DNA from: Scatosoma sp045588185
GTDB lineage: Bacteria > Bacillota > Clostridia > Christensenellales > Borkfalkiaceae
Length of the DNA stretch: 61,309 nucleotides
Assembly (NCBI GenBank): GCA_045588185.1
Contig: JAZNDR010000087.1
Span: forward strand, 1 to 61,309
Direction: 5' to 3'
The notes under the pieces: generated by a model
Database searches by the model: none
The model's input: the letters and a program-made list of their open reading frames with translations, nothing else
What the model was told of the DNA's origin: nothing
Shown: positions 43,138-51,523 of the stretch, one piece after another
Layout: each line of letters starts with the position of its first letter
Numbering within the stretch: position 1 is the first letter of the stretch
Program-made: the position numbers and the translations under genes

Positions 43138-43743
43138 TTAAATCTCCTTATTGTTCAGCCGTTTTCCGACCGCTCCGCCCGGGTGAATGAGGGCGAACTG
43201 TTCTTTTTGGTAATCCGTTTCTTCAATAACCGCCGTTTGCAGAGCGTGGAAAAGCATACAAAGCGCGGTGGTGCTCGTCGTGCCCTGCATATTATATTTA
43301 TCCGTTTCACGGTTGACGAATTGTTTAATAACGACGTCCGCCGCTTGTGCGAGCGGGGATTCGAGATTTTCCGTAATCGTAATGACGGACACGCCCTTGG
43401 CTTTACAAATATCGAGGATAGGGAACAACTCTTTCGTTGCGCCGCCGCGGGACGCGAATACCATTACGTCCCCCTTTTGTAAAAATCCCGTACCGCCGTG
43501 CACCGCTTCCGCAGGGGAGATGAACTTTGCGGGGCGTTCGATACAGCACATTAAATGTGCGAAGTGCTGACAAGCAATCCCCGAATGTCCGCAGCCTGCC
43601 GCGCCGATACGCGGAGCGTTGCAAAGCAGGGTAACGGCGGCGGAAAACGCCTCGTCGTTTAAATGTTTTTTCATTTCTTGAATGCACTCGGCTTCGATAT
43701 CGTACGCCGCGCGCGCCGCGTTCAACGCGTTTTCACTGATCAT
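43138..43743 (-). CDS. SIS-domain sugar-phosphate isomerase
   Basis: The product is 201 aa, one SIS domain. GAAGCGHSG near 50 and FASRGGATKE hold the phosphate-binding Ser/Gly loops; HPGGAVGKRL at the end is shared with arabinose-5-phosphate isomerase (KdsD) and 6-phospho-3-hexuloisomerase. The CBS pair of KdsD is absent. It lies between the MFS and DeoR genes (start overlaps the MFS stop by 4 bases). Substrate probably a pentose- or hexose-phosphate. Confidence 0.85.
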   Translation of the reverse strand: MISENALNAARAAYDIEAECIQEMKKHLNDEAFSAAVTLLCNAPRIGAAGCGHSGIACQHFAHLMCCIERPAKFISPAEAVHGGTGFLQKGDVMVFASRGGATKELFPILDICKAKGVSVITITENLESPLAQAADVVIKQFVNRETDKYNMQGTTSTTALCMLFHALQTAVIEETDYQKEQFALIHPGGAVGKRLNNKEI

Positions 43744-45002
43744 AACTTTTTCTCCTTTTGGTTTTGTTTACGCGCGACTGCGTTCAATATAATATATAAT
43801 AACAGAACGATAGCCAACGCGCAGCTTACGAATACATATTGTGCCCGCCAACCTGCCGTTTCAATCAACGCGCCCACAATCGTGGGGACGATTCCAGCCG
43901 CCAAAGACGAGGAGGTGTTCGTGAAGGCGGATGCGGCACCTATGTCTAATTGCGTGCGCATATCGAAAAGCATAACGGACACGCCCACTGCGCCTGCCGA
44001 GAAAAACAGCTCGAAAACAAGCAACAGTGTAATGGATAGAATGAGATTGACCTTCAAAACGAATAACATCGCAACGGCAATCGCAATCGGCGGAGTATAC
44101 AGCGCGATCATTACTGTAAGATAATTTTTTCGTTTTTTACATATCGAGATGGCAGTAAGCGAACCGACGATAGTCGTCGCTTGTAACACGATGGTAACGA
44201 GCATAGAGTATTCTTCACGGAAATGGAAGATTTCATGTAAATAGCTTACCAGCCAATTATTGACGCCGTATTGTACGGAACCGCTAAAAAAGCATATCAG
44301 CATCCAATAGGCGATAAAAAGCACTACCGAATGGTTACTGCGGAGCTTGATTAAGCCCTCGTGCGCCTGTTCGGTTTCAGGGACGGGTTTGCTTTGATTT
44401 ACAATCGGCGGACAATTCTTTTCCGTCAACCGCACTGAAACGATATAAAGGCACAGCATAACCAAAAAGAACCCCGAAAGGAGCAAGAAAGGCATTCTCC
44501 AAGAAAAGAAAGAAATACCGATTGCGGAAAGTCCGTAGGAAAGCGCGAACCCACCGCCAGCCGACATTGTATAAAAAGCGTTGGCTTTCGCCGTATATTC
44601 CGATGGAAGATATTTACCGAGCGGTGCTTTCGTACAAGCGACGACGCCTGCTTGCGCAAAGCCGTTGAGCAAAAACAGCCACCACATTTGCGTGATTTCG
44701 TTTATGAATAAAGATAATATAATGTAAGTAAAAACGGAAATGGGCACCGTTATCAGCAAATACACCTTTACGTTCAGCTTGTGCATTAAAAAGCCCAACA
44801 AAAATTGCGCCAACGCATAGGTAATAAAATAATAAGTATTCATGAGGCTTGCGGTGCTTTTGTTGGTGTTGAACACACGGATTATTGTGGCGATTTCCGC
44901 GACGTATACGCTTTTAATCGCCATCATCGCCATATATAACCCCACGCAAGAGAGTATTAAAAATCTGTAATATTTTGTTTTATCGCTCGCTTTTTCTTTC
45001 AT
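43740..45002 (-). CDS. MFS transporter, likely sugar or sugar-acid uptake
   Basis: The product is 420 aa with 12 predicted membrane helices, starting near KTKYYRFLILSCVGLYMAMM. A long central cytoplasmic loop lies near residues 195-220 (NCPPIVNQSKPVPETEQ). It is the first gene of a sugar-phosphate operon, so import of the operon's substrate is likely. Two GAAA-rich blocks lie upstream. Confidence 0.85.
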   Translation of the reverse strand: MKEKASDKTKYYRFLILSCVGLYMAMMAIKSVYVAEIATIIRVFNTNKSTASLMNTYYFITYALAQFLLGFLMHKLNVKVYLLITVPISVFTYIILSLFINEITQMWWLFLLNGFAQAGVVACTKAPLGKYLPSEYTAKANAFYTMSAGGGFALSYGLSAIGISFFSWRMPFLLLSGFFLVMLCLYIVSVRLTEKNCPPIVNQSKPVPETEQAHEGLIKLRSNHSVVLFIAYWMLICFFSGSVQYGVNNWLVSYLHEIFHFREEYSMLVTIVLQATTIVGSLTAISICKKRKNYLTVMIALYTPPIAIAVAMLFVLKVNLILSITLLLVFELFFSAGAVGVSVMLFDMRTQLDIGAASAFTNTSSSLAAGIVPTIVGALIETAGWRAQYVFVSCALAIVLLLYIILNAVARKQNQKEKKL

Positions 45003-45059
45003 AACGCCGTACCCTTTTATAAAAAGCTCGATTTACACTTGATTTTTTATATCATACAT

Positions 45060-45088
45060 ATTATAACACTTTGCGTTGGATTTGGCAA
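45060..45088 (-). promoter_or_regulatory. Promoter of the MFS-to-rpe operon
   Basis: On the minus strand TTGCCA (45083-45088), 17-bp spacer and TATAAT (45060-45065). It is divergent from the TIM promoter and 10 bp from the shared GAAA-rich block. Confidence 0.78.
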
Positions 45089-45098
45089 GTAAAATTTT

Positions 45099-45198
45099 GC
45101 AAAAAGAAAATAAAAATTTTCGTTTTCGAAAGAAAGTATTGTTTTTCGAAAAAAAATGCTTCAAAATTCTTGACTAAATAAAAAAAATAATGTATACT
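45099..45198 (+). promoter_or_regulatory. Promoter of the TIM gene and shared upstream block
   Basis: TTGACT (45170-45175), 17-bp spacer, TATACT (45193-45198). The block from GCAAAAAGAAAATAA to the -10 aligns over its length with 40893-40991 in front of the nagA-like operon. It contains repeated TTCGAAA units (around 45125 and 45145), the kind of half-site DeoR-family repressors use. Confidence 0.72.
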
Positions 45199-45233
45199 AT
45201 AACCGTTACAAAATATGAAAGAGGTCATTGAAT

Positions 45234-45932
45234 ATGAACGCAAGAAAAGTAAAATTGCCCTTTTTTGAAATCGGTCCTAAATCGTATTTGTACGGGGACG
45301 ATATTCTCGATTTGGCAAAAGCCGCGGACGCGGCTTCCGAAAAATACGGCGTGGATATCATTTTCACAACGCCCGTCGTGGATATTCGCCGCGTAAGAGA
45401 AGCAACGAAAAACATTCACGTATTCGCACCGCATATGGACCCCATTCCCGTCGGCAGAGGTCTTGCGGATATTTTACCCGAATCGCTCGTGGCGGCGGGT
45501 GCGGACGGCGTAATGCTCAATCACGTGGAAAAACCTATTTCCTTTGAAACGCTGGAAGCGACCATCGCAAGAGCGAACGAAGTGGGCTTAACGACCATCG
45601 TTTGCGCGGACTCCTTGGCAGAAGCAAGCAAAATCGCAACGCTTGCTCCCGACATTATCGTGGCGGAGCCTTCCGAACTTATCGGTACGGGCGTAAGCGT
45701 AGGCAAGGAATACGTGGAAGCGGCGACCAAATCTGTCAAGGATATCAATCCTGAAATTTTGGTACTTACCGCGGCTGGTATTTCTAACGGCGAGGACGTG
45801 TATAACACGATTATTGCAGGCGCAGACGCGACGGGTTCGTCGTCGGGCGTAGCAAAGGCAAAGGACAGAGCGGCTATGGTGGACGAAATGATTTCCGCTG
45901 TGCGTAAAGCTTGGGACGAACGCCATAATTGA
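45234..45932 (+). CDS. Triose-phosphate-isomerase-like protein, archaeal type
   Basis: The product is 232 aa. It is shorter than bacterial TpiA (about 250) and reads like the archaeal form: MLNHVEKPI for the catalytic His, EPSELIGTGVSVGKE for the catalytic Glu, and AGISNGEDVYNTI then GSSSGVAKAKD for the phosphate loop. The catalytic residues look intact. It may serve a sugar pathway, isomerising a triose- or tetrose-phosphate, with a separate tpiA for glycolysis. The ATG at 45234 has GAGG 9 bases upstream. Confidence 0.82.
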   Translation: MNARKVKLPFFEIGPKSYLYGDDILDLAKAADAASEKYGVDIIFTTPVVDIRRVREATKNIHVFAPHMDPIPVGRGLADILPESLVAAGADGVMLNHVEKPISFETLEATIARANEVGLTTIVCADSLAEASKIATLAPDIIVAEPSELIGTGVSVGKEYVEAATKSVKDINPEILVLTAAGISNGEDVYNTIIAGADATGSSSGVAKAKDRAAMVDEMISAVRKAWDERHN

Positions 45933-46152
45933 TGAAAGGCTCTCTCGCGTCGCTCGGTTGATTTTTTACGGAAAAATGCTACGAAATCCTACGCATTTCC
46001 CTCGGTTACATACCGCAGAGAGTATGCGCCCTTGGGATAATGCTTGTCTTTCTTGTATTTTTCTCGTAAAATCGTGATAAATCACTAATCAACCTTTCGC
46101 CGTGATATAGCCATAAATAAAAAATAATTAAATTTATCGGAGGATAAAAACT
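45933..46152. other. 220-bp gap with no gene recognised
   Basis: Only a small palindrome, GTGATAAATCAC (46072-46083), and a GGAGG ribosome site for the next gene stand out. No reading frame with a start and ribosome site, and no clear terminator after the TIM gene. Confidence 0.5.
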
Positions 46153-46773
46153 ATGGAATTCAAAATTTATCAAAAAGAATTGGAATTGCAGTCGAGAGGC
46201 TGGGTACCCACCTTCCACGACATTTCCAAAGAAGTAAACGAAATCGTTGCGGCTTCGGGCATTAAGAACGGTACGGTTGCAATCGTTTCTCACCACACGA
46301 CCTGCTCGGTTATGGTACAGGAATGCTCCCACGATATCGACTCGTTCGACCTTGAATATTTACAGCACGACCTGCTCGATATCATGCGTAAGATGATCCC
46401 CGACTACACCAACGAGGGTGATTATCGCCACCCCGGTCCTATCCACGCGAAATACGGCCGTTACGTAAACGAACCGGGCGACTTCTCCTCGATGAACACG
46501 GACGGACACCTTCGTTCCTGCTTCTTCGGCAGAAGCGAAACGATGACGATTAAAGACGGCGTAGTAGACGGCGGTAAGTTCGCGCACATCTACTTCATCG
46601 ACTGGGACCACGTGCTTGCACGTCGCCGTCAGGTAAACATTACGGTTATGGGTACGGCGGAAGACGTAGGCGACCGTAAATGGAACGACGGCAAGGTTAT
46701 CGACACCAAGCATAAGTTCCTTGACGAAGAAAAGGAATACGACGTTCACTACGATTTACAGTTGAAGCGTTAA
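46153..46773 (+). CDS. YjbQ/UPF0047 family protein
   Basis: The product is 206 aa, longer than the ~140-aa YjbQ core. The family metal/active site is seen as SHHTTCSVMVQE and the late HVLARRRQVNITVMG; an insert around residues 75-115 (RKMIPDYTNEGDYRHPGP...) is typical of the longer subgroup. YjbQ proteins have weak thiamine-phosphate-synthase activity and an unclear true role. It lies between the TIM gene and a transporter, suggesting a place in the sugar pathway (inferred). Confidence 0.82.
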   Translation: MEFKIYQKELELQSRGWVPTFHDISKEVNEIVAASGIKNGTVAIVSHHTTCSVMVQECSHDIDSFDLEYLQHDLLDIMRKMIPDYTNEGDYRHPGPIHAKYGRYVNEPGDFSSMNTDGHLRSCFFGRSETMTIKDGVVDGGKFAHIYFIDWDHVLARRRQVNITVMGTAEDVGDRKWNDGKVIDTKHKFLDEEKEYDVHYDLQLKR

Positions 46774-46787
46774 TCAAAAGCAACATT

Positions 46788-46827
46788 CAAATTGTCAAAC
46801 CGAACGTAAGTACGGTTTGACAATTTG
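46788..46827. promoter_or_regulatory. Perfect 15-bp inverted repeat upstream of the AEC transporter
   Basis: CAAATTGTCAAACCG (46788-46802) pairs with 46813-46827 around a 10-base loop. No T tract follows, but TATAAT is at 46829-46834. It may be a weak terminator of the TIM-yjbQ unit or an operator for the AEC-kinase unit. Confidence 0.6.
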
Positions 46828-46862
46828 CTATAATGCAAAACAGAGGCAGATAAATAAAAGCT

Positions 46863-47861
46863 ATGGAATTATTTTTAACCACGTTGCAACAGGTTGCTGT
46901 ACTGTTGATTTTTATCTTCGTGGGCTATTTTTTGCGTAAAAAAGAAATCATTACGGACGGCGGTAAAAAAATGCTGTCGAAGCTGTTGGTGTATTTATTC
47001 GCACCCTGCTATACCGTAATGAGCTTATCAACTATCGTCAATATCAAGGATATCGTACAATATCTTTCTTTAATCTTAGCGGGTACGGCGGTTACCGCCG
47101 TGGGGATATTCCTCGCCGTCGTATTTGGACATGTATTTACCAAACAAAGAGTACAACGCAACATTTTAACTTATGCGTTTGCGTTCAGTAATATTGGCTA
47201 CTTCGGCTATCCCGTCGTTGCGGCGATTTTCGGCGAAGTTATGCGCGCGCAAATGATGCTTTTCTGTTTGCCGATGTCTATCGCTATTTACACCTACGGG
47301 TATTATATACTCACGACGGGGATTATGGAAAACCCGACGAACGAAAAGAAATCTTGGAAACAAAAGCTGTCCTTTCTTTGGGCACCCCCGATGATCGGCT
47401 GTTACGTAGGCATAGCTTTGGGCTTGCTTTCCAGCGGTCTGCATCTCACGCTTCCGTCCATGCTTATCGATGTATTGAAGATTGCGGGCAATTGCCAAAG
47501 CGCACCTGCAATGTTGCTTACGGGCGCGGCGCTTGCGGGCGTTCCGTTCGTAAAACTGTTTACCTCGTGGAAGCCTTATGTAATCGGTGCAATTCGCCTG
47601 CTCGTATTGCCCGCTATTATGTGCGGAGTATTCTTCGTGATCCACCTTTGCGGTGCAACAGGGGAAACCTTCGTTTTGGCGTTTAGATTATCCGTTATCG
47701 TTTCCGCACTTCCCGTAGGAATGAACACGGTGGTATACCCCGAATCGGTGGGGCAAGACAGCACGGAAGGCGCAAAGACCTGCTTTATGTCGTATATTCT
47801 CGCGCTTGGTACGATGCCACTCGTGTTTATGATGATGGATATGCTTGCAAAAGTTTTTTAA
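46863..47861 (+). CDS. AEC-family (auxin efflux carrier type) transporter
   Basis: The product is 332 aa with about ten membrane helices in two halves. The AEC signs are LLIFIFVGYFLRKK at the start, FSNIGYFGYPV and PVGMNTVVYPE. Bacterial members move malate, malonate or other small acids. It is followed after 21 bases by an FGGY kinase, so the substrate may be a sugar acid or polyol (inferred). Confidence 0.87.
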   Translation: MELFLTTLQQVAVLLIFIFVGYFLRKKEIITDGGKKMLSKLLVYLFAPCYTVMSLSTIVNIKDIVQYLSLILAGTAVTAVGIFLAVVFGHVFTKQRVQRNILTYAFAFSNIGYFGYPVVAAIFGEVMRAQMMLFCLPMSIAIYTYGYYILTTGIMENPTNEKKSWKQKLSFLWAPPMIGCYVGIALGLLSSGLHLTLPSMLIDVLKIAGNCQSAPAMLLTGAALAGVPFVKLFTSWKPYVIGAIRLLVLPAIMCGVFFVIHLCGATGETFVLAFRLSVIVSALPVGMNTVVYPESVGQDSTEGAKTCFMSYILALGTMPLVFMMMDMLAKVF

Positions 47862-47882
47862 TAAACGGTTAGGAGTAACAAA

Positions 47883-49304
47883 ATGAAACGGTTATTAGGT
47901 ATAGATATCGGTACGACCTCTTTAAAAGGCTGTGTGTTCGACGAGCATGGAAACGAGCTTGCCTCGGTTACGAAAGCGTATACGCTCATTACCGAAGGCG
48001 ACCGCGTGGAATTTCCCGCGGAAAGATATTTCGAGCTCTTTAAGGAAGCGTACGACGAGCTTTCCGCGCAAGGAAAAATAGACGCGCTTGCAATTGATAC
48101 GCAGGGCGAAACGATGATTTTCTTGGATAACGAGGGTAAACCCTTAATGAACGCGATTGTCTGGCTGGATAACCGCGCGGAAGCGGAAGCGAAAGCTATC
48201 GAAGAAAAATTCGGGTTAAAAGCCGTTTACGAAATCACGGGTCAGACGGAAGTCCCTGCGGGCTATCCCGCGCCCAAGGTGCTTTGGCTGAAAAACAACG
48301 CGCCTGAAATTTTCGAAAAAGTGGATAAAATCGTTTTGCTGGAAGATTATCTTTTGTACCGTATTACGGGCAAATTCGTATGTGAAAAATCGCTGTATTC
48401 TTCCACGCTGTATTTAGATATCCGTACGGGCGAATACTGGCAGGATATGCTTTCGTTTATCGGTATTGACCAAACCCGTTTGCCCAAGCTTTGCGAAAGC
48501 GGGGAAAGAGTGGGCGAGTATAACGGCGCAGTCGTTTGTACCGGCGCACTCGACCAAATTTCCGGGTTTATCGGTTCGGGTATCGTGCGCGAGGGGCTCG
48601 TGAGCGAAATGACGGGCACTGCGCTTGCCGTTTGCGCACTTTCGAGAAAGATACCCCCTTATTTCGAAGGGATAAAAGTACCTGCCTACTATGTGGCAAA
48701 GGATAAGTATTGCTTGCTTATGTGGGCGCCGACGGCGGGTATGGTTATGGAATGGTACAGAAAAAATTTCTACCAAAACGCCAACTATAAAGAAATAGAC
48801 CAAGAAGCAGAAAAGGTTCCGTTCGGTTCAGAGGGCTTGACAATTTCCCCCAATATGCGCGGTAGCGTAATGCCCGCCAACGACTCCGATTTAAAGGGCG
48901 GTGTGTACGGTATTGACTTAAAGCATACCCGCGGACATTTTACCCGTGCGATTATGGAATCTATCGCGTGCCTTTTACGGCAATATCTTGAATATCTTTC
49001 CATTCCCGTAGAGGAAGTCGTTTCTATCGGCGGGGGAGCAAAGAGTCCGCTTTGGCGTCAGATAAAAGCGGATATCACGGGCAAAAAGGTGGTTACCTTA
49101 AAGAATAAGGAAACGGGTTGTTTGGGTACGGCTATCTACGCAGGCTACGGCTACGGACTGTACGAAAATATCGACAGCGCGGTGAAAGGCTTGGTGGAAA
49201 CGAACACCGTTACGAAGCCGAAAACGGACAAGACCGCGGCGGACGAAGTCTATAAACGGTATCTTGCCTTGGATAGTTTACTGCTTGCAAGAAAAGGATT
49301 ATAA
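47883..49304 (+). CDS. FGGY-family carbohydrate kinase
   Basis: The product is 473 aa. LLGIDIGTTSLKGCVFD starts the ATPase fold; IVWLDNRAEAEAK and ISIGGGAKSPLWRQI with a late TGCLGTAIYAG complete it. It is close to the xylulokinase branch in architecture. It phosphorylates a ketopentose or polyol imported nearby, feeding the Rpe/transaldolase/TIM enzymes of the island. A terminator follows. Confidence 0.88.
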   Translation: MKRLLGIDIGTTSLKGCVFDEHGNELASVTKAYTLITEGDRVEFPAERYFELFKEAYDELSAQGKIDALAIDTQGETMIFLDNEGKPLMNAIVWLDNRAEAEAKAIEEKFGLKAVYEITGQTEVPAGYPAPKVLWLKNNAPEIFEKVDKIVLLEDYLLYRITGKFVCEKSLYSSTLYLDIRTGEYWQDMLSFIGIDQTRLPKLCESGERVGEYNGAVVCTGALDQISGFIGSGIVREGLVSEMTGTALAVCALSRKIPPYFEGIKVPAYYVAKDKYCLLMWAPTAGMVMEWYRKNFYQNANYKEIDQEAEKVPFGSEGLTISPNMRGSVMPANDSDLKGGVYGIDLKHTRGHFTRAIMESIACLLRQYLEYLSIPVEEVVSIGGGAKSPLWRQIKADITGKKVVTLKNKETGCLGTAIYAGYGYGLYENIDSAVKGLVETNTVTKPKTDKTAADEVYKRYLALDSLLLARKGL

Positions 49305-49308
49305 CGAA

Positions 49309-49341
49309 AAGAGCTCGGTTGTATACCGAGCTCTTATATTT
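49309..49341 (+). terminator. Rho-independent terminator
   Basis: A perfect 11-bp stem (49309-49319 / 49325-49335) with a 5-base loop and ATATTTTTT after it. Also usable by the convergent gene. Confidence 0.85.
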
Positions 49342-49352
49342 TTTAAAAGGAA

Positions 49353-49850
49353 TTATTTTTTATTTTCTTCCTCGTCCGAGGGTTTGTTTTCCGCAAGCGT
49401 GAAACCGTAGTCGATATTCGGATTTACGGCAAGCAACGCACGAACGAGCGCTTCGCTGTAATCGGGGGATATAGATAACACCATAAACTGTTCGCCGAAA
49501 TTCACGGTCAGCTTTTTCGAATCGGTATCGAGCGTGATAGAGGTAATATCCTTTATTAGGAATTTACTTTTTACAAGTCCGTATTGCGAGATAAAATATT
49601 TGCCGTCCACGGCGTATTGCGATTTAATAAGGATAGAGGTTACCAAGACGATACAGAAAAGGCATACCAAAATCAAGAACGGATATTTGAGGAAGTCGAT
49701 AAATTCTTTCACGCCAAAGCGCAGTATCCGCCAAACGGAAACGCCCACGCCTGCAATACATAAAAGATAGACCGCCACGCAAAGCAGAATAATGGTAAGC
49801 GAAAATTTAATTTTAAAAACGCCCGTAGGCTTATCTGCATTTTTTTTCAT
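49353..49850 (-). CDS. Small membrane protein with PH-like domain
   Basis: The product is 165 aa. Two membrane helices lie at about 15-38 and 53-75. The rest is beta-rich (YAVDGKYFISQYGLVKSKFLIKDITSITL), as in bacterial PH-like domain membrane proteins. The tail is acidic and Lys-rich. It is a single gene facing the FGGY kinase. Function unknown. Confidence 0.65.
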   Translation of the reverse strand: MKKNADKPTGVFKIKFSLTIILLCVAVYLLCIAGVGVSVWRILRFGVKEFIDFLKYPFLILVCLFCIVLVTSILIKSQYAVDGKYFISQYGLVKSKFLIKDITSITLDTDSKKLTVNFGEQFMVLSISPDYSEALVRALLAVNPNIDYGFTLAENKPSDEEENKK

Positions 49851-49914
49851 ATCCGTATTATAACACGCTTTAAAAAAAAATGCAACTTTTTTTCACGCGT
49901 TGATTGCTCGGCAG

Positions 49915-49943
49915 TTGCCAAAAATAAAAAATCGTTGTATAAT
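49915..49943 (+). promoter_or_regulatory. Promoter placing the MATE start codon at +1
   Basis: TTGCCA (49915-49920), 17-bp spacer, TATAAT (49938-49943). The ATG at 49951 begins 8 bases after the -10 box, about where transcription starts, so the mRNA may be leaderless. Confidence 0.75.
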
Positions 49944-49950
49944 AAATAGT

Positions 49951-51393
49951 ATGAGTAAAGAAAACACCAAAGAAATGAATATAGAAGACGAAACGGAAGC
50001 ATTAGAAGCTAAGCAGTTTCATAAAATGACGAAAACGCCCATTCCAAGACTCGTAGTTGGATTAGGAATCCCCACCATGCTGAACATGATGGTTACCTCG
50101 CTGTATAATCTCGCCGACACCTTTTTCGTGTCCGGCTTGGGCGAACGAGCGACGGGCGCGGTCAACGTCGTTTTATCGTTAATGTCCATTATACAGGCAA
50201 TCGGCTTTACGCTGGGTATGGGAAGCGGCAGTATCGTTTCCCGCCTGCTTGGCGCAAGAAAACGCAAGGAAGCGGACGAAGTGAGCGCCTCGGCGTTTTT
50301 TGCAGGACTGGCGATCGGCGCTTTGATTACGCTGTTAGGGCTGTTATTCCTTACGCCGTTAATGCGGCTTTTAGGCGCGCCCGAGGAAGCCGTCGGGGGA
50401 ATGACCACGCTTGCATACGCAAAAGAATATTCGAAATGGATACTTCTCGCCGCCCCGTTTATGTGTATGTCGTTCGTTATGAACAACGTCCTGCGTGCAG
50501 AGGGGAAAGCGGTTTTGTCTATGATAGGTTTGGTTACGGGCGCAGTTGTGAACGTCGCGCTCGATCCGCTTTTGATTTTCGCGTTTGATATGGGTATCGC
50601 AGGCGCGGCAATCGCTACCTTTTCAAGTCAGGTTTTGAGCTTTTTCGTATTGCTTATTATGTTCCTGTCGGGCAAGAGTATCGTCCGTTTAAAAATCCGT
50701 TCTATCTCCCGCCGTTTCGCGGTCTACCGCGACGTAGTCGTAACGGGCTTCCCGTCCTTTTGTCGGCAAATTCTTGCCAGCCTTTGCACGGTGCTTTTAA
50801 ACTGGGCGGTTCAACCCTACGACGGCGCGCTTGCCGCGCTTGGCGTAGTACAAAAGGTATTTATGCTCGCATTCTCCATTTCGCTCGGTATCGGACAGGG
50901 CTATCAGCCCGTGCTGGGGTATAATTACAGCGCGAAACGGTACGACCGCGTTCGCTCGGCGTATCTATTCACGCTTATCTTTTCCGTTTCGCTTATGGCC
51001 GTTTTCGGTATCGCTTGTTTTATCACCGCGCCCTATATTATGCGCGCGTTCCTTGAAAACGAGAGCTCGGTGGATATCGGCACGCTTTCCCTGCGCTTGC
51101 AGTGCGTTTGTATGCCGTTACTGCCTGTGAACTTTATGATAAGCGTTACCTCGCAGGTAGTGGGAAATAAAGCGGTCGCCTCGCTCCTGTCCGTATCACG
51201 GCAAGGACTGTTTTATATCCCCGCGGTACTGATTTTACCTAACGCAATCGGCTTGTTTGGGGTACAGTGCTGTCAATCGGTTTCCGATGTTTGTTCGTTC
51301 CTTTTCTCTATTCCGTTTACCGTGCATTTCTTCAAAACGCTCAAACGCTTACAGGCGAAAGAGGCGGGGCAGGTACGCGTTGAAACGGAATAA
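49951..51393 (+). CDS. MATE-family multidrug/toxin efflux transporter
   Basis: The product is 480 aa with 12 predicted helices. MATE features: PRLVVGLGIPTMLNMMVTSLYNLADTFFVSG at the first helix pair, and the second half repeating the fold after ~260. It is Na- or H-coupled and exports cationic compounds. The start at 49951 has no ribosome site (see promoter); MNIEDE at 49975 is an alternative. The last codons, encoding AGQVRVETE, come from a copy of the interspersed repeat. Confidence 0.9.
   Translation: MSKENTKEMNIEDETEALEAKQFHKMTKTPIPRLVVGLGIPTMLNMMVTSLYNLADTFFVSGLGERATGAVNVVLSLMSIIQAIGFTLGMGSGSIVSRLLGARKRKEADEVSASAFFAGLAIGALITLLGLLFLTPLMRLLGAPEEAVGGMTTLAYAKEYSKWILLAAPFMCMSFVMNNVLRAEGKAVLSMIGLVTGAVVNVALDPLLIFAFDMGIAGAAIATFSSQVLSFFVLLIMFLSGKSIVRLKIRSISRRFAVYRDVVVTGFPSFCRQILASLCTVLLNWAVQPYDGALAALGVVQKVFMLAFSISLGIGQGYQPVLGYNYSAKRYDRVRSAYLFTLIFSVSLMAVFGIACFITAPYIMRAFLENESSVDIGTLSLRLQCVCMPLLPVNFMISVTSQVVGNKAVASLLSVSRQGLFYIPAVLILPNAIGLFGVQCCQSVSDVCSFLFSIPFTVHFFKTLKRLQAKEAGQVRVETE
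51366..51384 (+). repeat. Interspersed repeat copy at the 3' end of the MATE gene
   Basis: GGGGCAGGTACGCGTTGAA, ending 9 bases before the stop codon; read in a different frame from the ecfA copy. Confidence 0.6.
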
Positions 51394-51466
51394 CAATAAA
51401 AAACGAGCCGCGTTAAAAATATTTTCGGGGTTGCAATATTTTGTATTATTATAACAGGATTACCGC

Positions 51467-51495
51467 TTGACCTAAAAAGCGTTTTTTGCTATAAT
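51467..51495 (+). promoter_or_regulatory. Promoter of the BNR/sialidase-like gene
   Basis: TTGACC (51467-51472), 17-bp spacer, TATAAT (51490-51495), 28 bp before the start codon. Confidence 0.8.
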
Positions 51496-51523
51496 AATAT
51501 CAGTCGAAATAAAAAGAGGAAAT

